Of a DNA stretch of 64,000 bases, positions 1 through 11,838 are shown piece after piece. The notes beneath the pieces are model-generated. The model had not been told where the DNA came from and searched no databases. It worked only from the letters and a program-made list of their open reading frames with translations. A program made the position numbers and the translations under genes. Origin of the DNA: Chlorops oryzae (taxonomy: Eukaryota > Arthropoda > Insecta > Diptera > Chloropidae); the NCBI GenBank assembly GCA_020466095.1, contig CM035806.1:38172683-38236682 (forward strand). Reading direction: 5' to 3'. The first letter of the stretch is position 1. Each line of letters opens with the position of its first letter.

Positions 1-190
1 TTACTAATTTTATAATAACTCTTGACTCGTTTGTCCGATTTATGTTTAGTCTGAATTATTTTAAAGGCAATTAAAATTATCAGATTCCTTCTTTGGGTAT
101 ACATAGAAACATTTTGATAAGAATTTTAGATTCTACAAACTTTCAAAGTTCATTTATCATAAGATTTGAACAAAAAATTTAGCTACATTA

Positions 191-1268
191 AGGGCCGGTA
201 TTTTAAAGTCTGGTTAAATCTCTGGTTTGGTTACCAGAGATTTTTTCTAACCAGTGTTTATGAATCAAAGGTAAAGGAATTGTCTATTTTCAACATTTTT
301 CGGGTTTGGTTAACAAACCGTAGGTTAAGCAAGACGTCCAACATTTTTCAAGTCTATCTGTCAAATTAACCAACGAAATTAAATAAAAATATTTCATAAT
401 TCAAAATTCATAAAGTTGTTCAAAAACAATTTGATTTTCACTATTTGGAATTGAGTATTTCGCAGCTAGATATAATACCCTCTAACGGTTAAACTTTGAC
501 CATGACCACCATTCGCGAAAATTTTGTGCTTAATAATAATTTCGAGTTTGAGAAACTAAATCGAAGTACAGATAAGGTATAACTATTTAGATATCCAAGC
601 GAGAACAATGAAAACCACAGGAATTTTTGTTGGGGTAATGTTTTAATATAATTTAAGCTGAGGAAAAGGTACCTATGTGTGCAATCGGCTAAGCCGATGT
701 GAACTTCTGTACATAGTTCGATCGTATTGATTCTAATATTTTTGCAACCGTTTCTTTCCGCAACCTAAAACGCATGAAAAAGTCAATATCATTCCATTTG
801 TTGAAATTTTCCAACCTTTCATACATATTGTATTGCCTGCGCTCAGGAGTCAATAGCTGCTGGCCTTCACTGTCGCTAACGTCACTCTCCTCGGTATCCC
901 ACAAATCCCAAACACAATTTCCACGTGAACTTATTTAGTGAGTGGATAATTATTTCATTATAACAAGCATTTTTATTTGAAAATGAACTTACTCCATCCC
1001 GCTGAATAAGGTTATTTCGTGAAAATTGTGAAAAATATATGTTGTAACCGAATGTCGAAACTCAAAACTTTTGAATCAAAAGAAAAAATTTACTAAAACC
1101 CCTGGTTAAATGCGCTTAACCGACAAAATTCGGCCGGTTAATAATTTCCTTGGTTAGTTTACCAAACCAACCGTTTCTAACCTAACCAGAGTTCAAAAGA
1201 CTCAATCTATGGTTAACACTGGAAATAACCAAGGGTTATTATTAACCAGGCTTTAAATAATCAGCCCT
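191..1268. mobile_element. PIF/Harbinger-like non-autonomous DNA transposon
   Basis: The ends are inverted repeats: AGGGC at 191 and its complement ending at 1268 share about 22 of 27 positions, including TTTAAAG and CTGGTTAA. Variants of GGTTA are scattered through both subterminal regions. The interior carries a short transposase-like reading frame on the minus strand (689-904). The flanks read TTA/TAA on the left and TGA on the right, so a 3-bp Harbinger-type target duplication is possible but not exact. At about 1.08 kb the element is far too short to encode a full transposase plus the Myb-like partner protein, so it is a deletion derivative. Confidence 0.65.
689..904 (-). pseudogene. Harbinger-type transposase N-terminal fragment
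   Basis: This open stretch of about 71 codons has no ATG at its upstream end. It contains the pattern NMYERLENFNKWNDIDFF followed by MRFRLRKETVAKIL. The second part resembles the segment near the start of HARBI1-like nucleases, where an F-R-L-(S/R)-K-E-T helix precedes the catalytic core. The catalytic DDE part is absent, so it cannot encode an active nuclease. It sits inside an element with Harbinger-like inverted ends, which supports the assignment. Identification is from memory of the family pattern. Confidence 0.55.
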
Positions 1269-1269
1269 G

Positions 1270-2290
1270 AGTCAATTAAAAAATCTTTTAAAAAATTTAG
1301 ATCACTTTTTAGTTTATCTTTGAATGCAGATTAATGAACAATTTCATGAGGAGGATTTTATTATAAAATTAGTAATGCAATGTTTTTTCTCATTTTTTAA
1401 AATCAGCTTTTTTTTAGGCTAAAAGCTTTACCGATTTTGCGCGAGGTCTAAACCTTCGAAACTATAAAAGTTTTATATACGAAAATTTTTGTCTTTTTTA
1501 ATAGATTTAGAAGAAAAATGTTCCCATTAACATTTCGAAAAAAGTTAAAAAAGTGAAACGGTCTAGTGCACGGCTTTATCAACGTCCGATTCATGGCTTT
1601 AGGTCAGTTATTTTCCTCAACAAAATAAAGCAAAAAAGCACCAAAAAAAAATGGCTAAACAGCAACAACAACAAGAAATGGTCATTAAAAGTCCGAAAGA
1701 TATTCTTCGTGTAATAAATAATTAAATACTGTTAAGTCCAGCTCATGGTTCATCGACTGCTGTGGTTTCTTCTCGGATATCATTTTTAGTTTTATTTATT
1801 TTTATTTTTTCCTTTGGTTGTTTCTATTTAAATTTTTGTTACAGTAGTTTTCTTTAGCCTTTTGTAGCTAATTTGCATGTCTGAAGCGTTTCTCTATTAG
1901 CGCGATTTATTATTGTTTATTTATTTTATTTTTTCGATTTTTTTTTTCTCCGTCTTATTTCATCTTTTTCTTAACGCCTCATCTCAGTTAAATGGAGGAG
2001 AAACTGTTAAAAACCAATTGGCTAAAATAATTTACGAACAAAATATTTGGCCGCTATCCGACATTCCAGTAATCCCAGAGCCGGCGATTAACCCATTCGT
2101 TACTAAATATTTTCTTTTTCGAAATTAATACCTTAATCATTTTGTAATATTATTCTTCATTCGAATGTTTATAGCTTTAATTATGTAGGGGACAGTGGTC
2201 GAATTCAGACCGCTTAAGAAGTTTTGCTATAAATTCAATACGCTCATATTCAAGGTTAAAACAAGTAAGGCTGTTATAGTCAAGACAGAC
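1270..2290. other. AT-rich spacer, no gene seen
   Basis: No reading frame here resembles a protein. The open stretch near 1913-2128 is low-complexity Phe/Leu-rich and looks like chance. No tRNA-like cloverleaf or clear repeat was recognised. Confidence 0.5.
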
Positions 2291-2379
2291 ACACATGTTT
2301 AAATAATTTTTAAACCACGCCCCAAAAAACAGAGCCACTAAGAAAGAGTATTCAATAGGTTTTTAAGGCCATTAAGGGC

Positions 2380-3075
2380 CCCATATACCGACTTTTGTTA
2401 AATTTCTATGTGAAAACCGCCCTTTTGTCACGCCCGCTTTTACAATTTTTTTTTTTAATTCTAATCCATTGAAATATTTTGAGGCAGTTTTGGGATTTTT
2501 GTGACATACCCTAGTGCTGAAGGTACCCTTAATAATGGACCGATCAAGGAAATTTTTTGGGAGAATGTTTATGGCTACAAAGGAAGCATAATTGCCAAAT
2601 TTCGTTCAAGTCCCATTTGAATTTCGGCTGAAGGAGACAATTTTCGCAAAACGCCCTTCTGCCACGCCCACTTTTCCAATATTTGGAAATCTTATTAGTT
2701 GCCTTTAAACATGTTCAAATATCAAATTTGATCAAAATATCTTGAAAAACTTCGATTTTAGAGCAGTTTTTGTGATTTTCGTAACAGACCCTAGTACTGG
2801 AGGTACCCCTAAAAATAGTCCGATTGGGTGCATTCTCGATGTTGTTCTTACTCATGTGCCTGTGAGTGAGTATACCAAATTTCGTTAAGATAGCTCAACT
2901 CCTTCGATAAGAAAACTGTATACAAACAGACAGACAGACGGACATGGCTAAATCGAATCTCCTGGTGACGCTGGCCGTTTCTATATACATATATTTGGTA
3001 TGGTCTATATCGACTGGTTCTGGGTGTTACACACAACCACACAAACGCAATATACTCTGGACAATGGTATAAAAA
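2380..3075 (+). repeat. dispersed repeat family A, longest copy
   Basis: The sequence contains CCACGCCCACTTTTCC-type motifs and the pattern GACAGACCCTAGTACTGGAGGT (split by small changes). It ends in a GACAGACAGACGGACATGG tract followed by CTAAATCGA. Parts recur at 6236-6445 and 24780-25005. Two successive half-units within this copy (around 2500 and around 2770) resemble each other. Tracts of this kind (CAGACGGACATGGCTAAATCGA) are widespread in dipteran repeats. I cannot name the transposon class. Confidence 0.6.
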
Positions 3076-3339
3076 CTTAACATACCATTAGCAGGGGAAT
3101 TTCGTTACCTTTATTTTCGCCATATAAAATTTTCATCAAGGGTTTTCCTAGATGCAGATTTTTTTAACAAAAATCAATATGTCAATTTTTTAAGGCTTGG
3201 AAATTGGTGTTCTAAATGTGACCCCCATCTGTTTTTTTGCAACCAGACAATCCTGATCAGGATAAATTATCGAATTTTTTCTAAAACAGAAAAGGTTAAA
3301 CTTTGAGATACAAATTTAAAATTTCTAAATTTTTTATCT

Positions 3340-3497
3340 TAGGACTCTCTCCAGTTCTGTCAGAAATGAAACAGAAATGAAAAAATTCATATAAAAAAAA
3401 AACACTTCAGAAAATTTCTGATTCATTTCAGAAGTGTTTTTTTTTTTTTACATATATGAAGCTTTTCATTTCTGACAGAGCTGGAGATAGCCTCTTA
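3340..3497. repeat. fold-back MITE
   Basis: Two arms of roughly 50 bases form a hairpin. The left arm has CTCTCCAG, TCTGTCAGAAATGAAA and TTCATATA; the right arm carries the complement, separated by an A-rich/T-rich loop. There is no coding capacity. Size and structure fit a miniature inverted-repeat element. Confidence 0.65.
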
Positions 3498-3574
3498 ACT
3501 ATGAGTTAAAAATAAAGGAAAACCGGTTTAAAATCAAAAGCATTATATGTTATGTGTTTAACTGTTTCGAAAAA

Positions 3575-3905
3575 ATTGGTTAAAATTTGGTAAATATGCT
3601 CATTTGGCTATAAGTCGTATGTTTGGTTTTTACACCATATGCGCCATTTGTCCCAAAACATATGCATGCTGCCATTTTTCGTTTGCGTCCAAATGTAATT
3701 TGGTCATAATTTGGCAAAAAAAATTTTTCATCAACATTTGGTTGGGGCGTTACACGATATGGCTGCATTGCAAACAATCGTTTGGTTGCTACGTGAACAA
3801 ATGCGAACAAATGCCATATAGCCATACGTATGTTTGGTAATAACACGATTTGGTTTCAATTGAGACAAAATTTTTTCCAAAAACAGCCATAATTTGGTCA
3901 GTAAC
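3575..3905. repeat. CATATGG / ATTTGG motif cluster
   Basis: About 330 bases in which CATATGG-type and ATTTGG/TTTGGT words recur on both strands, often followed by TTACACGATATGG or TAACACGATTTGG. Overlapping open frames on both strands (3580-3846 and 3604-3840) are a by-product of this composition. It may be the subterminal repeat region of an unidentified transposon. Confidence 0.45.
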
Positions 3906-4136
3906 CATATAGTGTACTCAGCCCTTCCGGTTCTCTTTTCTTCTCATAGTACAGATGGGGTCATATTTAGAAAAGGGTCAGATTTGCAGCCCTTTCCCCT
4001 ATCAAGTTGATATAATTTGGAAAGTATTACCAACCTCTTTCAAATTAAGGATAACTCGTAACACGTAACGGTGTTATAGCCAGACGAGCCTGACTATACA
4101 ATACCCGACGCAGGGATACCTACCAATGTATATGTT

Positions 4137-4740
4137 ATGGAAAAAGTATCACAGCTTCGGAATCTTGGTGTCCTATTTGATTCTAAGCTTCGGTTCGACT
4201 GTCACATAAAAGGAATTGTTGGTTGGTTGTTGGGAAAGCGTTGGTCGAAGGAATTCTCAGATCCTTATGTTACAAGGCTTTTGTATTCGTCACTTGTAAG
4301 ACCGACTCTTGAGTATGCTTCGCCAGCATGGAGTCCTGAACAAACAACTTATATACTCTGAGATACTAAGTAGAATCAGTTCAAAAACCATTTCTGCTGC
4401 TTGCTTTGGAGCAGACCGTGTAGATCACTCTTCACACAATATCCCACCCTATGAAAATCGATTGAAATTGATAAATCTTCCCAAATGTGGTCTTTTTTCG
4501 CAAGAAAGACTCTTCGACTCTCGGAATTTGCTGTCACGAGTCCTATTGTTTGTGTCTCAAAGACTTCCCCGTCGTAATATCCCTATAAGGTTAAATTGTT
4601 GCAAAGCAAACTTTACTGATCAGGAACTATTTAGAGTAGCTTGCAGAGACTACAACTCATTGTAAGAGGCGATACCTGTATTTCTGACTCTCCTTCAACC
4701 ATTAAGCGTAAAATTGTTTATCTTTTAAACTCGATGTATA
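4137..4740 (+). pseudogene. Jockey-type non-LTR retrotransposon remnant (3' end of reverse transcriptase ORF)
   Basis: Two overlapping frames (4137-4361 and 4309-4665) read as the C-terminal part of a Jockey-clade ORF2. The recognisable series is LGVLFDSKL, then RWSKEF-DPYVTRLLYSSLVRPTLEYASPAW, then NIPPYENRLKLINLP, then FRVACRDYNSL. The change of frame near 4340 is a frameshift, and the fingers and palm of the polymerase are missing. A short non-coding tail with a TACTTATTACAAATAAAC end follows to about 4830. It is a 5'-truncated dead copy, as expected for LINEs. Confidence 0.8.
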
Positions 4741-5409
4741 GTTAAATTGTTAAATTTCATGTCTTAGCTGATAGATTGAATTGTCTTGCACCTAAGTAAG
4801 TACTTATTACAAATAAACAAATATATACGTTGAAACAGACCTCAATTTCCCATTTCGTTTTTTTTCTTTCTTTCTTTCTCTGACAAAAACGGTTAATGAC
4901 GATTTATTTATTCTACGAAATCGAATTAAAAAGTCTTTATCAACACGTGTTAGACCACACTAACGGTTTGCTTTGGCGGAAACGAACTTTTTTCTTTAAC
5001 CACACAAAATAGTTTCTCTGTACATATTTACAGATTCAGAAAAAATAAAGAAAAAGAAACAAACAGAGGTAAATTCAAGTAAAAGTGGAAAAACTCAGTT
5101 TCGATCAAAGCCCTTTTCTGACTTAAACTTTTTAATGAATACAATAGCTTTTCATATTGACTATGAATATTCGTTTAAATTCCCCTTCCGCAAGTTCCCT
5201 CACCCATGGAGTTGGAATGAATTCGCCTTTCATCAACAAAAAAGAAAATTGGAAAACTGCCAATTCATCATTCAATAAATCCATGCGATTGCGGCAGACA
5301 CAATTAATTTGTGGTCGATAAAGTTAAGAGGAAAGAAAGCTAGGAAACGTCAGTAAGCTTCGAATGAATATGTCCATTCAATCGCAAATTGAGAATGCTC
5401 AGCAATCTC

Positions 5410-5434
5410 GTCTTCTTCTTCTTCTTCTTCTTCA
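5410..5434. repeat. (CTT)n microsatellite
   Basis: About eight uninterrupted CTT units lie just upstream of the large purine microsatellite. Confidence 0.9.
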
Positions 5435-5512
5435 AAGCTATGAAAATCCGAAAAAACAAATTTTAAAATTAAGAGCCTGGGTGCAATAGTCCGAGAGTAA
5501 TGCGTGGGTGCG

Positions 5513-5513
5513 A

Positions 5514-5544
<31 letters not shown>

Positions 5545-6193
5545 GAGGGAGAGAGGGAGAGAGGGAGAGAGGGGAGAGAGGGAGAGAGGGAGAGAGGGAG
5601 AGAGGGAGAGAGGGAGAGAGGGAGAGAGGGAGAGAGGGAGAGAGGGAGAGAGGGAGAGAGGGAGAGAGGGAGAGAGGGAGAGAGGGAGAGAGGGAGAGAG
5701 GAGAGAGGGGAGAGGGGAGAGAGGGAGAGAGGAGAGAGGAGAGGAGAGAGAGGGGGAGAGAGGAGAGAGAGGGAGAGAGGGAGAGAGGGAGAGAGGGGGA
5801 GAGAGGGGAGAGGAGAGAGGAGGGAGAGGGGGAGAGAGGGAGAGAGGGAGAGAGGGAGAGGGGAGAGGAGAGGGAGAGAGGAGAGAGGAGAGAGAGGAGA
5901 GAGAGAGAGGAAGAGAGGAGAGAGGGAGAGAGGGAGAGAGGGAGAGAGAGAGGAGAGAGGGAGAGAGGGAGAGAGGGAGAGAGGGAGGAGGAGAGAGGGA
6001 GAGAGGGAGAGAGGGAGAGAGGGAGAGAGGGAGAGGGAGAGAGGGAGAGAGGGGAGAGGAGGGGAGAGAGGGAGAGAGGGAGAGAGGGAGAGAGGGAGAG
6101 AGGGAGAGAGGGAGAGAGGGAGAGAGGGAGAGAGGGAGAGAGGGGAGAGAGGGAGAGAGGGAGAGAGGAGAGGGAGAGAGGGGAAGAGAGAAG
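5513..6193 (+). repeat. (GAGAGGGA)n polypurine microsatellite
   Basis: About 680 bases contain only A and G, apart from one C near the start. The main unit is the 8-mer GGGAGAGA, with GA-only and GGGGAGA variants interspersed. All long reading frames here, on either strand (Arg/Glu/Gly or Ser/Leu/Pro rich), are artefacts of the repeat. A pure polypurine/polypyrimidine mirror tract of this kind can adopt triplex (H-DNA) structure. Confidence 0.97.
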
Positions 6194-6235
6194 AAAATAT
6201 AATCTGGAAGTTTTCAAGTTTTTGTTCAATAGTCT

Positions 6236-6445
6236 TATGAAAACCGCCAATTTACCACGCCCACTTTTCCTATTTTTGGAAATTCCCTCGCACGCTACAT
6301 AAAATATAAATTCAAATTTCAGATTTCATTGTAATGTTTAGAAAAACTCAGGATTTTAGAGTCGAGTTTTCATGATTCTCGTAATGGACCCGAGTTCTGG
6401 AGGTTCCCCCTTTAATACATATGCACTGATCAAGATCACATAGCT
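6236..6445 (+). repeat. dispersed repeat family A, short copy
   Basis: It carries GAAAACCGCC, CCACGCCCACTTTTCC and a GTTCTGGAGGT-type stretch in the same order as the copy at 2380-3075. It is truncated soon after. Confidence 0.6.
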
Positions 6446-6488
6446 TGTAGAGTATAAAGAAACGTGATCGATTTTGAAATATTCTCAG

Positions 6489-6595
6489 CAGTGTTGCCAT
6501 AATTTGCGCAGAAGAGGCTTACACTGTCAAAGATAGAGGCTAAAAGAAGTAAAAAACGAAATTTTTCCTTAAAAACCGCTTAACTGGCAACACTG
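6489..6595. mobile_element. small hAT-like MITE
   Basis: A 107-bp unit has CAGTGTTGCCA at 6489 and the matching complement TGGCAACACTG ending at 6595. The CAGNGTTGCCA terminus is common in insect hAT elements. I see no matching 8-bp flank duplication. Confidence 0.55.
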
Positions 6596-6599
6596 CTTC

Positions 6600-8040
6600 G
6601 CCGAGTCAGGGAGGTTTCGCAACTTTTTTCAGTCAATTTATACTTAAAAACATTAACCCTAATTGGGCTTTAAACAGAAATGAATTCAACTAAAATTCAA
6701 TTTTTATCTTCTTCTTTTTCTTCTTCAGTTATTGTCGAATTGGCGTTTTACGAAAACGTGTTTCGAAGAACTTTTACCGCTTCTGCAGTGAGGTCAGTAG
6801 GAAATTTCTTTCACATCGAAATCTTTCAACTTTAAGGTCAAAAGATTGTCATTGCGAGAGAATGTCAGTCAATCTGGCTAATAACATGTTCGGCCTGTTT
6901 TTTTTTTTTTTTGTCTTTGACACTTTAATGGCCGGTTCCATTAATCTTTTGACAAAAAACCTTTTTCTTTTTCTTTTAATTGCTAATGTTTGTACTTCTT
7001 TTTATATCATAATTAAACCGTGTTCCCTGCTTGCACAAACTTACTTCGAAAGCTTTAAAGTGTCTAATGTAAACTGAAGACCAAATCAAAATTTTATTGC
7101 TCTGAATTTAATTTCATATTCTTGATAATTGAATGGTTTCGTTCATCTGTGTTGTTTTTGTCATTGAAGCAAACCATAGTTGAAATTTAAAAAAAAATTA
7201 CAAAATAAAAAAGGCAATAAAAAGAAAAAATTAAATAAAATATAAATAATATGTGATCATCCCATAGATTTAGATAAGCAGACTTTGCTATTGCGATTCC
7301 CTCCTCCCCCAAACAAAAGAGCTTCGTCATCACTCAAAAGTTTATGCGAAACAGTGGGCACAAAGGGAGAAATATCCTCCAAAAAATGTCACTGACATTT
7401 GTATCAGCAATGTTGCCAGAGTTGCTTTTTGGCCTCAAATTTGAATGTCCCGACATAAGCACTCCCGATTGTTTGCAAATAAGTACACACATACATACAT
7501 ATTTGGAGAATGATAATTTTTTCTTTTTTTCTCAATATTTCAGCGCGGTTGCAAATCTGAATTCAAGAAAACCGGCTATTTTCAAATGCTTCGTTGGAAT
7601 TTGCTGAGAAAAAAAAAAACACTTTAAAAAAGAGAAATTATGTCCCAGAAGCGTGGAAGTGGAAGTGGACTCGATTCTCATTTAAATATTGAAGAAAGTT
7701 TTGGGAAAATTCTTTCTGCCTACTTAAAATTCTCTTCACGCGTTCGACTCTCAAACCAATAAGTTTATTTTTTTTTTCTTCTCAAATATTTTCTTTTAAG
7801 TCGTTTAATCGCCCGCCAAAAGAAATGACTTTTCTCAGAAGAGCGAAGAAAAAATGTTTTTTTTTAAATCATCACCGAAAAGAAACACGTTTTATGCCAG
7901 CTAATTTTCAATACAAATCCACTAAAATGCTTAATATAGGCAGACGAGCGACTTAGCCAGCTAATTTTATTTCAAATTGAAATGTTTTCGACTTGTAAAC
8001 AACTTTCGACAGTGTCAGCAGCATAGACAAGTAACGCTTC
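6600..8040. other. no gene seen
   Basis: AT-rich spacer with poly-T and poly-A runs. The open frames at 6862-7077 and 7344-7607 resemble no family I know and have hydrophobic, low-complexity composition. Confidence 0.45.
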
Positions 8041-8049
8041 TGTTACGGC

Positions 8050-8226
8050 CAGGGGCGGACAGGCGGTGAAAGAGCCCACTGGGAGTTTGAAAAATGAGGC
8101 CCCGTTACCTAAGAAAAATAAATAAAATTTAAAAAATCCTTACTCCATGAGTATTGATCCCAGATACAGCGCACTGGGGGCCCACCGGGCATTTGCCCGG
8201 TTGCCAGGTGGCCCAATCCGCCCCTG
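8050..8226. mobile_element. hAT-like MITE with 8-bp target duplication
   Basis: The 177-bp unit begins CAGGGGCGGA and ends TCCGCCCCTG, perfect 10-bp inverted ends. The flanks are GTTACGGC (8042-8049) and GTTACTGC (8227-8234), identical at 7 of 8 positions, which is the target-site length of hAT transposons. There is no coding capacity. Confidence 0.8.
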
Positions 8227-9041
8227 GTTACTGCCACCGTTGAGGCTTAATGAATGCGTCGCGAAGCACCAACATAGCTACAACAAGTCTATAGGCTATA
8301 ATTTTCAAACCTATGTACATATGTACACACATGTATGTGCAGAATGTCCTTAAGTAGGTACATACATAGGAATATGGAAGTCAACAAAAAATACGTAGTT
8401 CTATTATTGCCTTCGCTCAATAACGTTCGTCTGTCCCTCCACAGGTGGCTTTACGCAATAGTTGCATGCGATGAGTGCGATACCGCAGTAGCTTGTGGCC
8501 CATCTATACATACATACATACATACGTCCGATACAAATCGATAGCGATTTTCGAAAACAATGCTTTTTAATTTTCTCATCAGTAGAACAAACAAACGATC
8601 TTACGTCAGCCGAACTGAACTGAATGGAGTAATCACCTACCTATAAGATTTAATGTTTTAAATTTCAATTAAGAAAACCCGCTCGACTTATGGCTTTACA
8701 TACCGCTTTTTTTTTTTTGTAAATAATAAATAATACCCATTTTGGAATTGAACTTATGCAATTGAAATGCAGTGAAAGTTCGCGAGGAACAAAATTTTTG
8801 GGCTTCGCCTATCGCACAACATTGACCCAAGATAAAAGTTGTCATTTTCCGAACAAACGTCCAATCTTTATCTGTAAAAAATTGTTTTTATATAAATTTA
8901 AATTATTCCTTATTAACTTCTGAATCAATCAGTCAGCCACAAGTTCAGGAAGTCCGGGCTGCTTAATTCTATTTTCTAAGAAATTATTTGGATATTATGG
9001 ACCCCTCCCCCCTTGAAACCAAACTCATGGGAATCAGCCTT

Positions 9042-9345
9042 TTTATCCTCTCTATCTGTCTCTGTCTCTCTCTGTTTCTCTCTGTCTCCCTCTTGTCTCT
9101 CTCTGTCTCTGTCTCTGTCTTTGTCTCCGTCTCCCATTCTCCTCTTTCTCTTTCTCTCCCTCTCTTTCTCCCTCTATCTCTCTCTCCCTCTCTCTCTTTC
9201 TCCTCTCTCTCTCTCTCTCCTCTCTCCTCTCTCCTCTCTCTCTCTCTCCCCCTCTCTCTCTCCCCCTCTCTCTCTCCCCCTCTCTCTCCCCTCTCTCTCA
9301 CCCTCTCTCTCACCCTCTCTCTCCCCTCTCTTTCCCTCTCTCACC
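9042..9345 (+). repeat. (CT)n / CTCTCC polypyrimidine microsatellite
   Basis: About 300 bases are dominated by CTCTCTC and CTCTCCCC units, with some GT interruptions at the start. It is the strand complement in style of the tract at 5513-6193. Reading frames across it are artefacts. Confidence 0.93.
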
Positions 9346-11810
9346 ATCCGATTGAAGGCAGCCCTAAATATTTCTATGTGTTGTAAGCAGATTAATAGAA
9401 TTTTATGGTTTCGTCAGGGATTTTTTTTTTTTTTTTTTGTAATTAAGAGGTAAGCTTAAAGCTTAAAGAATTTCCCTCCAATCCCTCTCCTTAATTTTCA
9501 TTTCTTTTCAATTTGAACTTTTGACTCCCCAGGCCGCTGGCGCTTCTTCTTTTCATTTCTTGTCACGGCACATAAGACGTCAGGGATTTGAAGTTCTCAC
9601 TTCGTACCACGTTGGTTTACCTTACCTGCGCTCGTTGCAGTTCCAATTACCGAATCGTCGCTATCGTCTTTGCACCACTGATAGTGTAAATAATGTCTGT
9701 TCAGAGATATCATCACCGGCCGTATCACACTCATGTATACGTATGTATGTAGGTATATGGCAGACATAGACAATCGGATTACATGCAGAATAAATAATCA
9801 AATACCTTTTTATTCATTCATTGTACTTTGTCGAGCACAAAAATATCACATTTCCAAGAAATCGCAGACGTGCAAGAATTGATCAAATAAAAAAACTAAA
9901 TGAAAACCCATGCAGCACGGAAAAAGAAGCGTGGAAAAGAAGAGTGGCCCAACCGTGATGTTTAGCTCACGTTCGCACGTGCCCGTTATTTTGTTGAAGT
10001 TTTTTTTGCTTTGTTTTTAATCTTTTTAGACCATTCCTTTAGTTTCTTTCTCTTCCGCCTAGTATGGATAAATATAGGTACATAAACCTTCGATCTTACC
10101 GCAGATCACTGATCATTTCTATGCGTATGTGTGCTTCGTAACAATGCATCGTAATCTCAAGTATCTCAACTATCTAAAGTATGTAGCTCTGAAGGCCTTA
10201 TTAAAATTAGTGTGCAATATGTATATATTAGAGTACCGTATAATAAAATGTCACTGCAATCAGAAAACTGGCACAACTCGAAATTTTTTCACTTTTGACT
10301 GAATTTTTCTGCGCAGGAAATCCAACAACTGGGAAATTATTATTACTACTGATTATACGATATTTACACGTTACGACATTTCGATAATGAAACACACTTT
10401 TGCATTACAGAGAGAATTCATTATACCTAAGGAAAAAACAAGGCACTAAAAATGTGGCGAAGGGGCCTTCAGAAGAATCACAATAGAGAGAAATTCGCTA
10501 TAGAAAGTTTCGACTGTCTAAGGATTACTCTGCGACTATATTTGGCTGTATATTGAATTTTTCATTTTAGTAAAACTGATTGTATGTATGTTATGTGTCA
10601 ATAAATTCAAATTAAACATAAAAATATTCAGAAAAAGAAAAATATTCAAAACAAGAATTCTATATTGAAGGTACAGAAACTAGGAAAAAGATGCCCGCTT
10701 CGTCTAAATATCCGCAAATCGACAACTCTGGCCACCTTTGCAGTCTGCAGATGAATGCTTTAACTCCTTAAATTGATATAAGCAAGTAGAAACTTTTTTT
10801 TCTGAGGAAAGGAAATCGTTTTCGTTTCCGGTTTTGAGCGCAGGTATAAAGAAACTTTTTATTACTCTCAAGGGAAGATCCTTCTGTCAACAAAAAAAAA
10901 AAAAAAAGTATAAAAATCATCTAACGTTTCGAGGGATGATTGAGCCAGATGAAGATTTGGAATCATCAACTTCCTGAGGAGAAAATTTCGAAGAAGCAGC
11001 TGGGGAAAAATTTCTTGCTTTCGAAGCGTCCTTTTTTCTTTATAAATTTCAAGTTTCTTCTCTTTCTCTTTCTTTATGCGTTTATGTTTTGACGAAAAAA
11101 TTTAAAAAAAAAAATAAAGTAAATAAATAAATAAATTTTTTTTTTTAAGACTAGGCCTAAAATGATTCTGCGAGCTTATCGCGTAATTTAATACGAATTG
11201 AAGAAAAAAGTAGGTACCTAATTAACAAAAAAAAAAAAAAAAAATTGTTTTGATAAAAACCTGTCAATACACATACATATGAATGGAACGACCCTATGCA
11301 AATGTATTAGCTTATATGTATGTATGTATGTTTGTATGTAAATCATACTCAAAACTTACCATTTAAATCATTTGACATTGACATTTGTGACAAATGCTCG
11401 TTGTAGCTATCGTTTGTAGACACGACTTTTCGAGCCTCCCTCGGCGTTTTCCCTTCAGTTTAGATTTCTCCTCCACGTCTATGGGTATTGCACGGTCCAG
11501 TGACCCACTCCATGACTATGGCCGGACTATTTTAGGTAGGTACATAGAAACTTGGTTGGTTGGTGGTCGTGGTTGAGAGACGATAACAAAAATTACAAAC
11601 GAAACACTCGAATCGCGGAAATGTCGCATTTCATGCGAGTGCGATAAAGCGGCACGAAAAATTCTTAATTCAATTAAATTTGATAAAATTTTTCCTTTCG
11701 ATTCGTTTTTTTTTTTTTTCGGTGGTCGACTTCTGTTTCAAAATTTTAGCTTTTTATAGTGTTCTTGTATTTATATATATATATTTTTTTAGCACTATTA
11801 TTTAATGCAC
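9346..11810. other. no gene seen; half copy of a TTTACACGTTA element near 10360-10420
   Basis: No convincing protein was found. Around 10360 the words ATTTACACGTTA and GACATTTCGATAATGAAACAC match one arm of the small element at 37945-38107, so this is a partial copy of that family. The rest is AT-rich with homopolymer runs. Confidence 0.4.
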
Positions 11811-11838
11811 TGATCGCTGATCGCTGATCGCTGATCAC
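11808..11838 (+). repeat. (CTGATCG)n short tandem repeat
   Basis: About four copies of the 7-mer CTGATCG, ending CTGATCACTG. It lies in a locally less AT-rich stretch (about 11390-12800) that looks different from its surroundings. A CGGCTATAAACAC word at about 11890 could be a TATA box, but no gene can be assigned to it. Confidence 0.6.

Noticed and set aside
166..369. 67-codon frame at the left edge
   Set aside because: It begins at a non-ATG codon and lies in the left subterminal region of a transposon.
5438..6302. Four long overlapping open frames (up to 270 codons) on both strands
   Set aside because: They are produced entirely by the GAGAGGGA microsatellite; the peptides are Arg/Glu/Gly or Ser/Leu/Pro strings.
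8984..9453. Open frames across the polypyrimidine tract
   Set aside because: Artefacts of the CT-rich microsatellite, with no domain.
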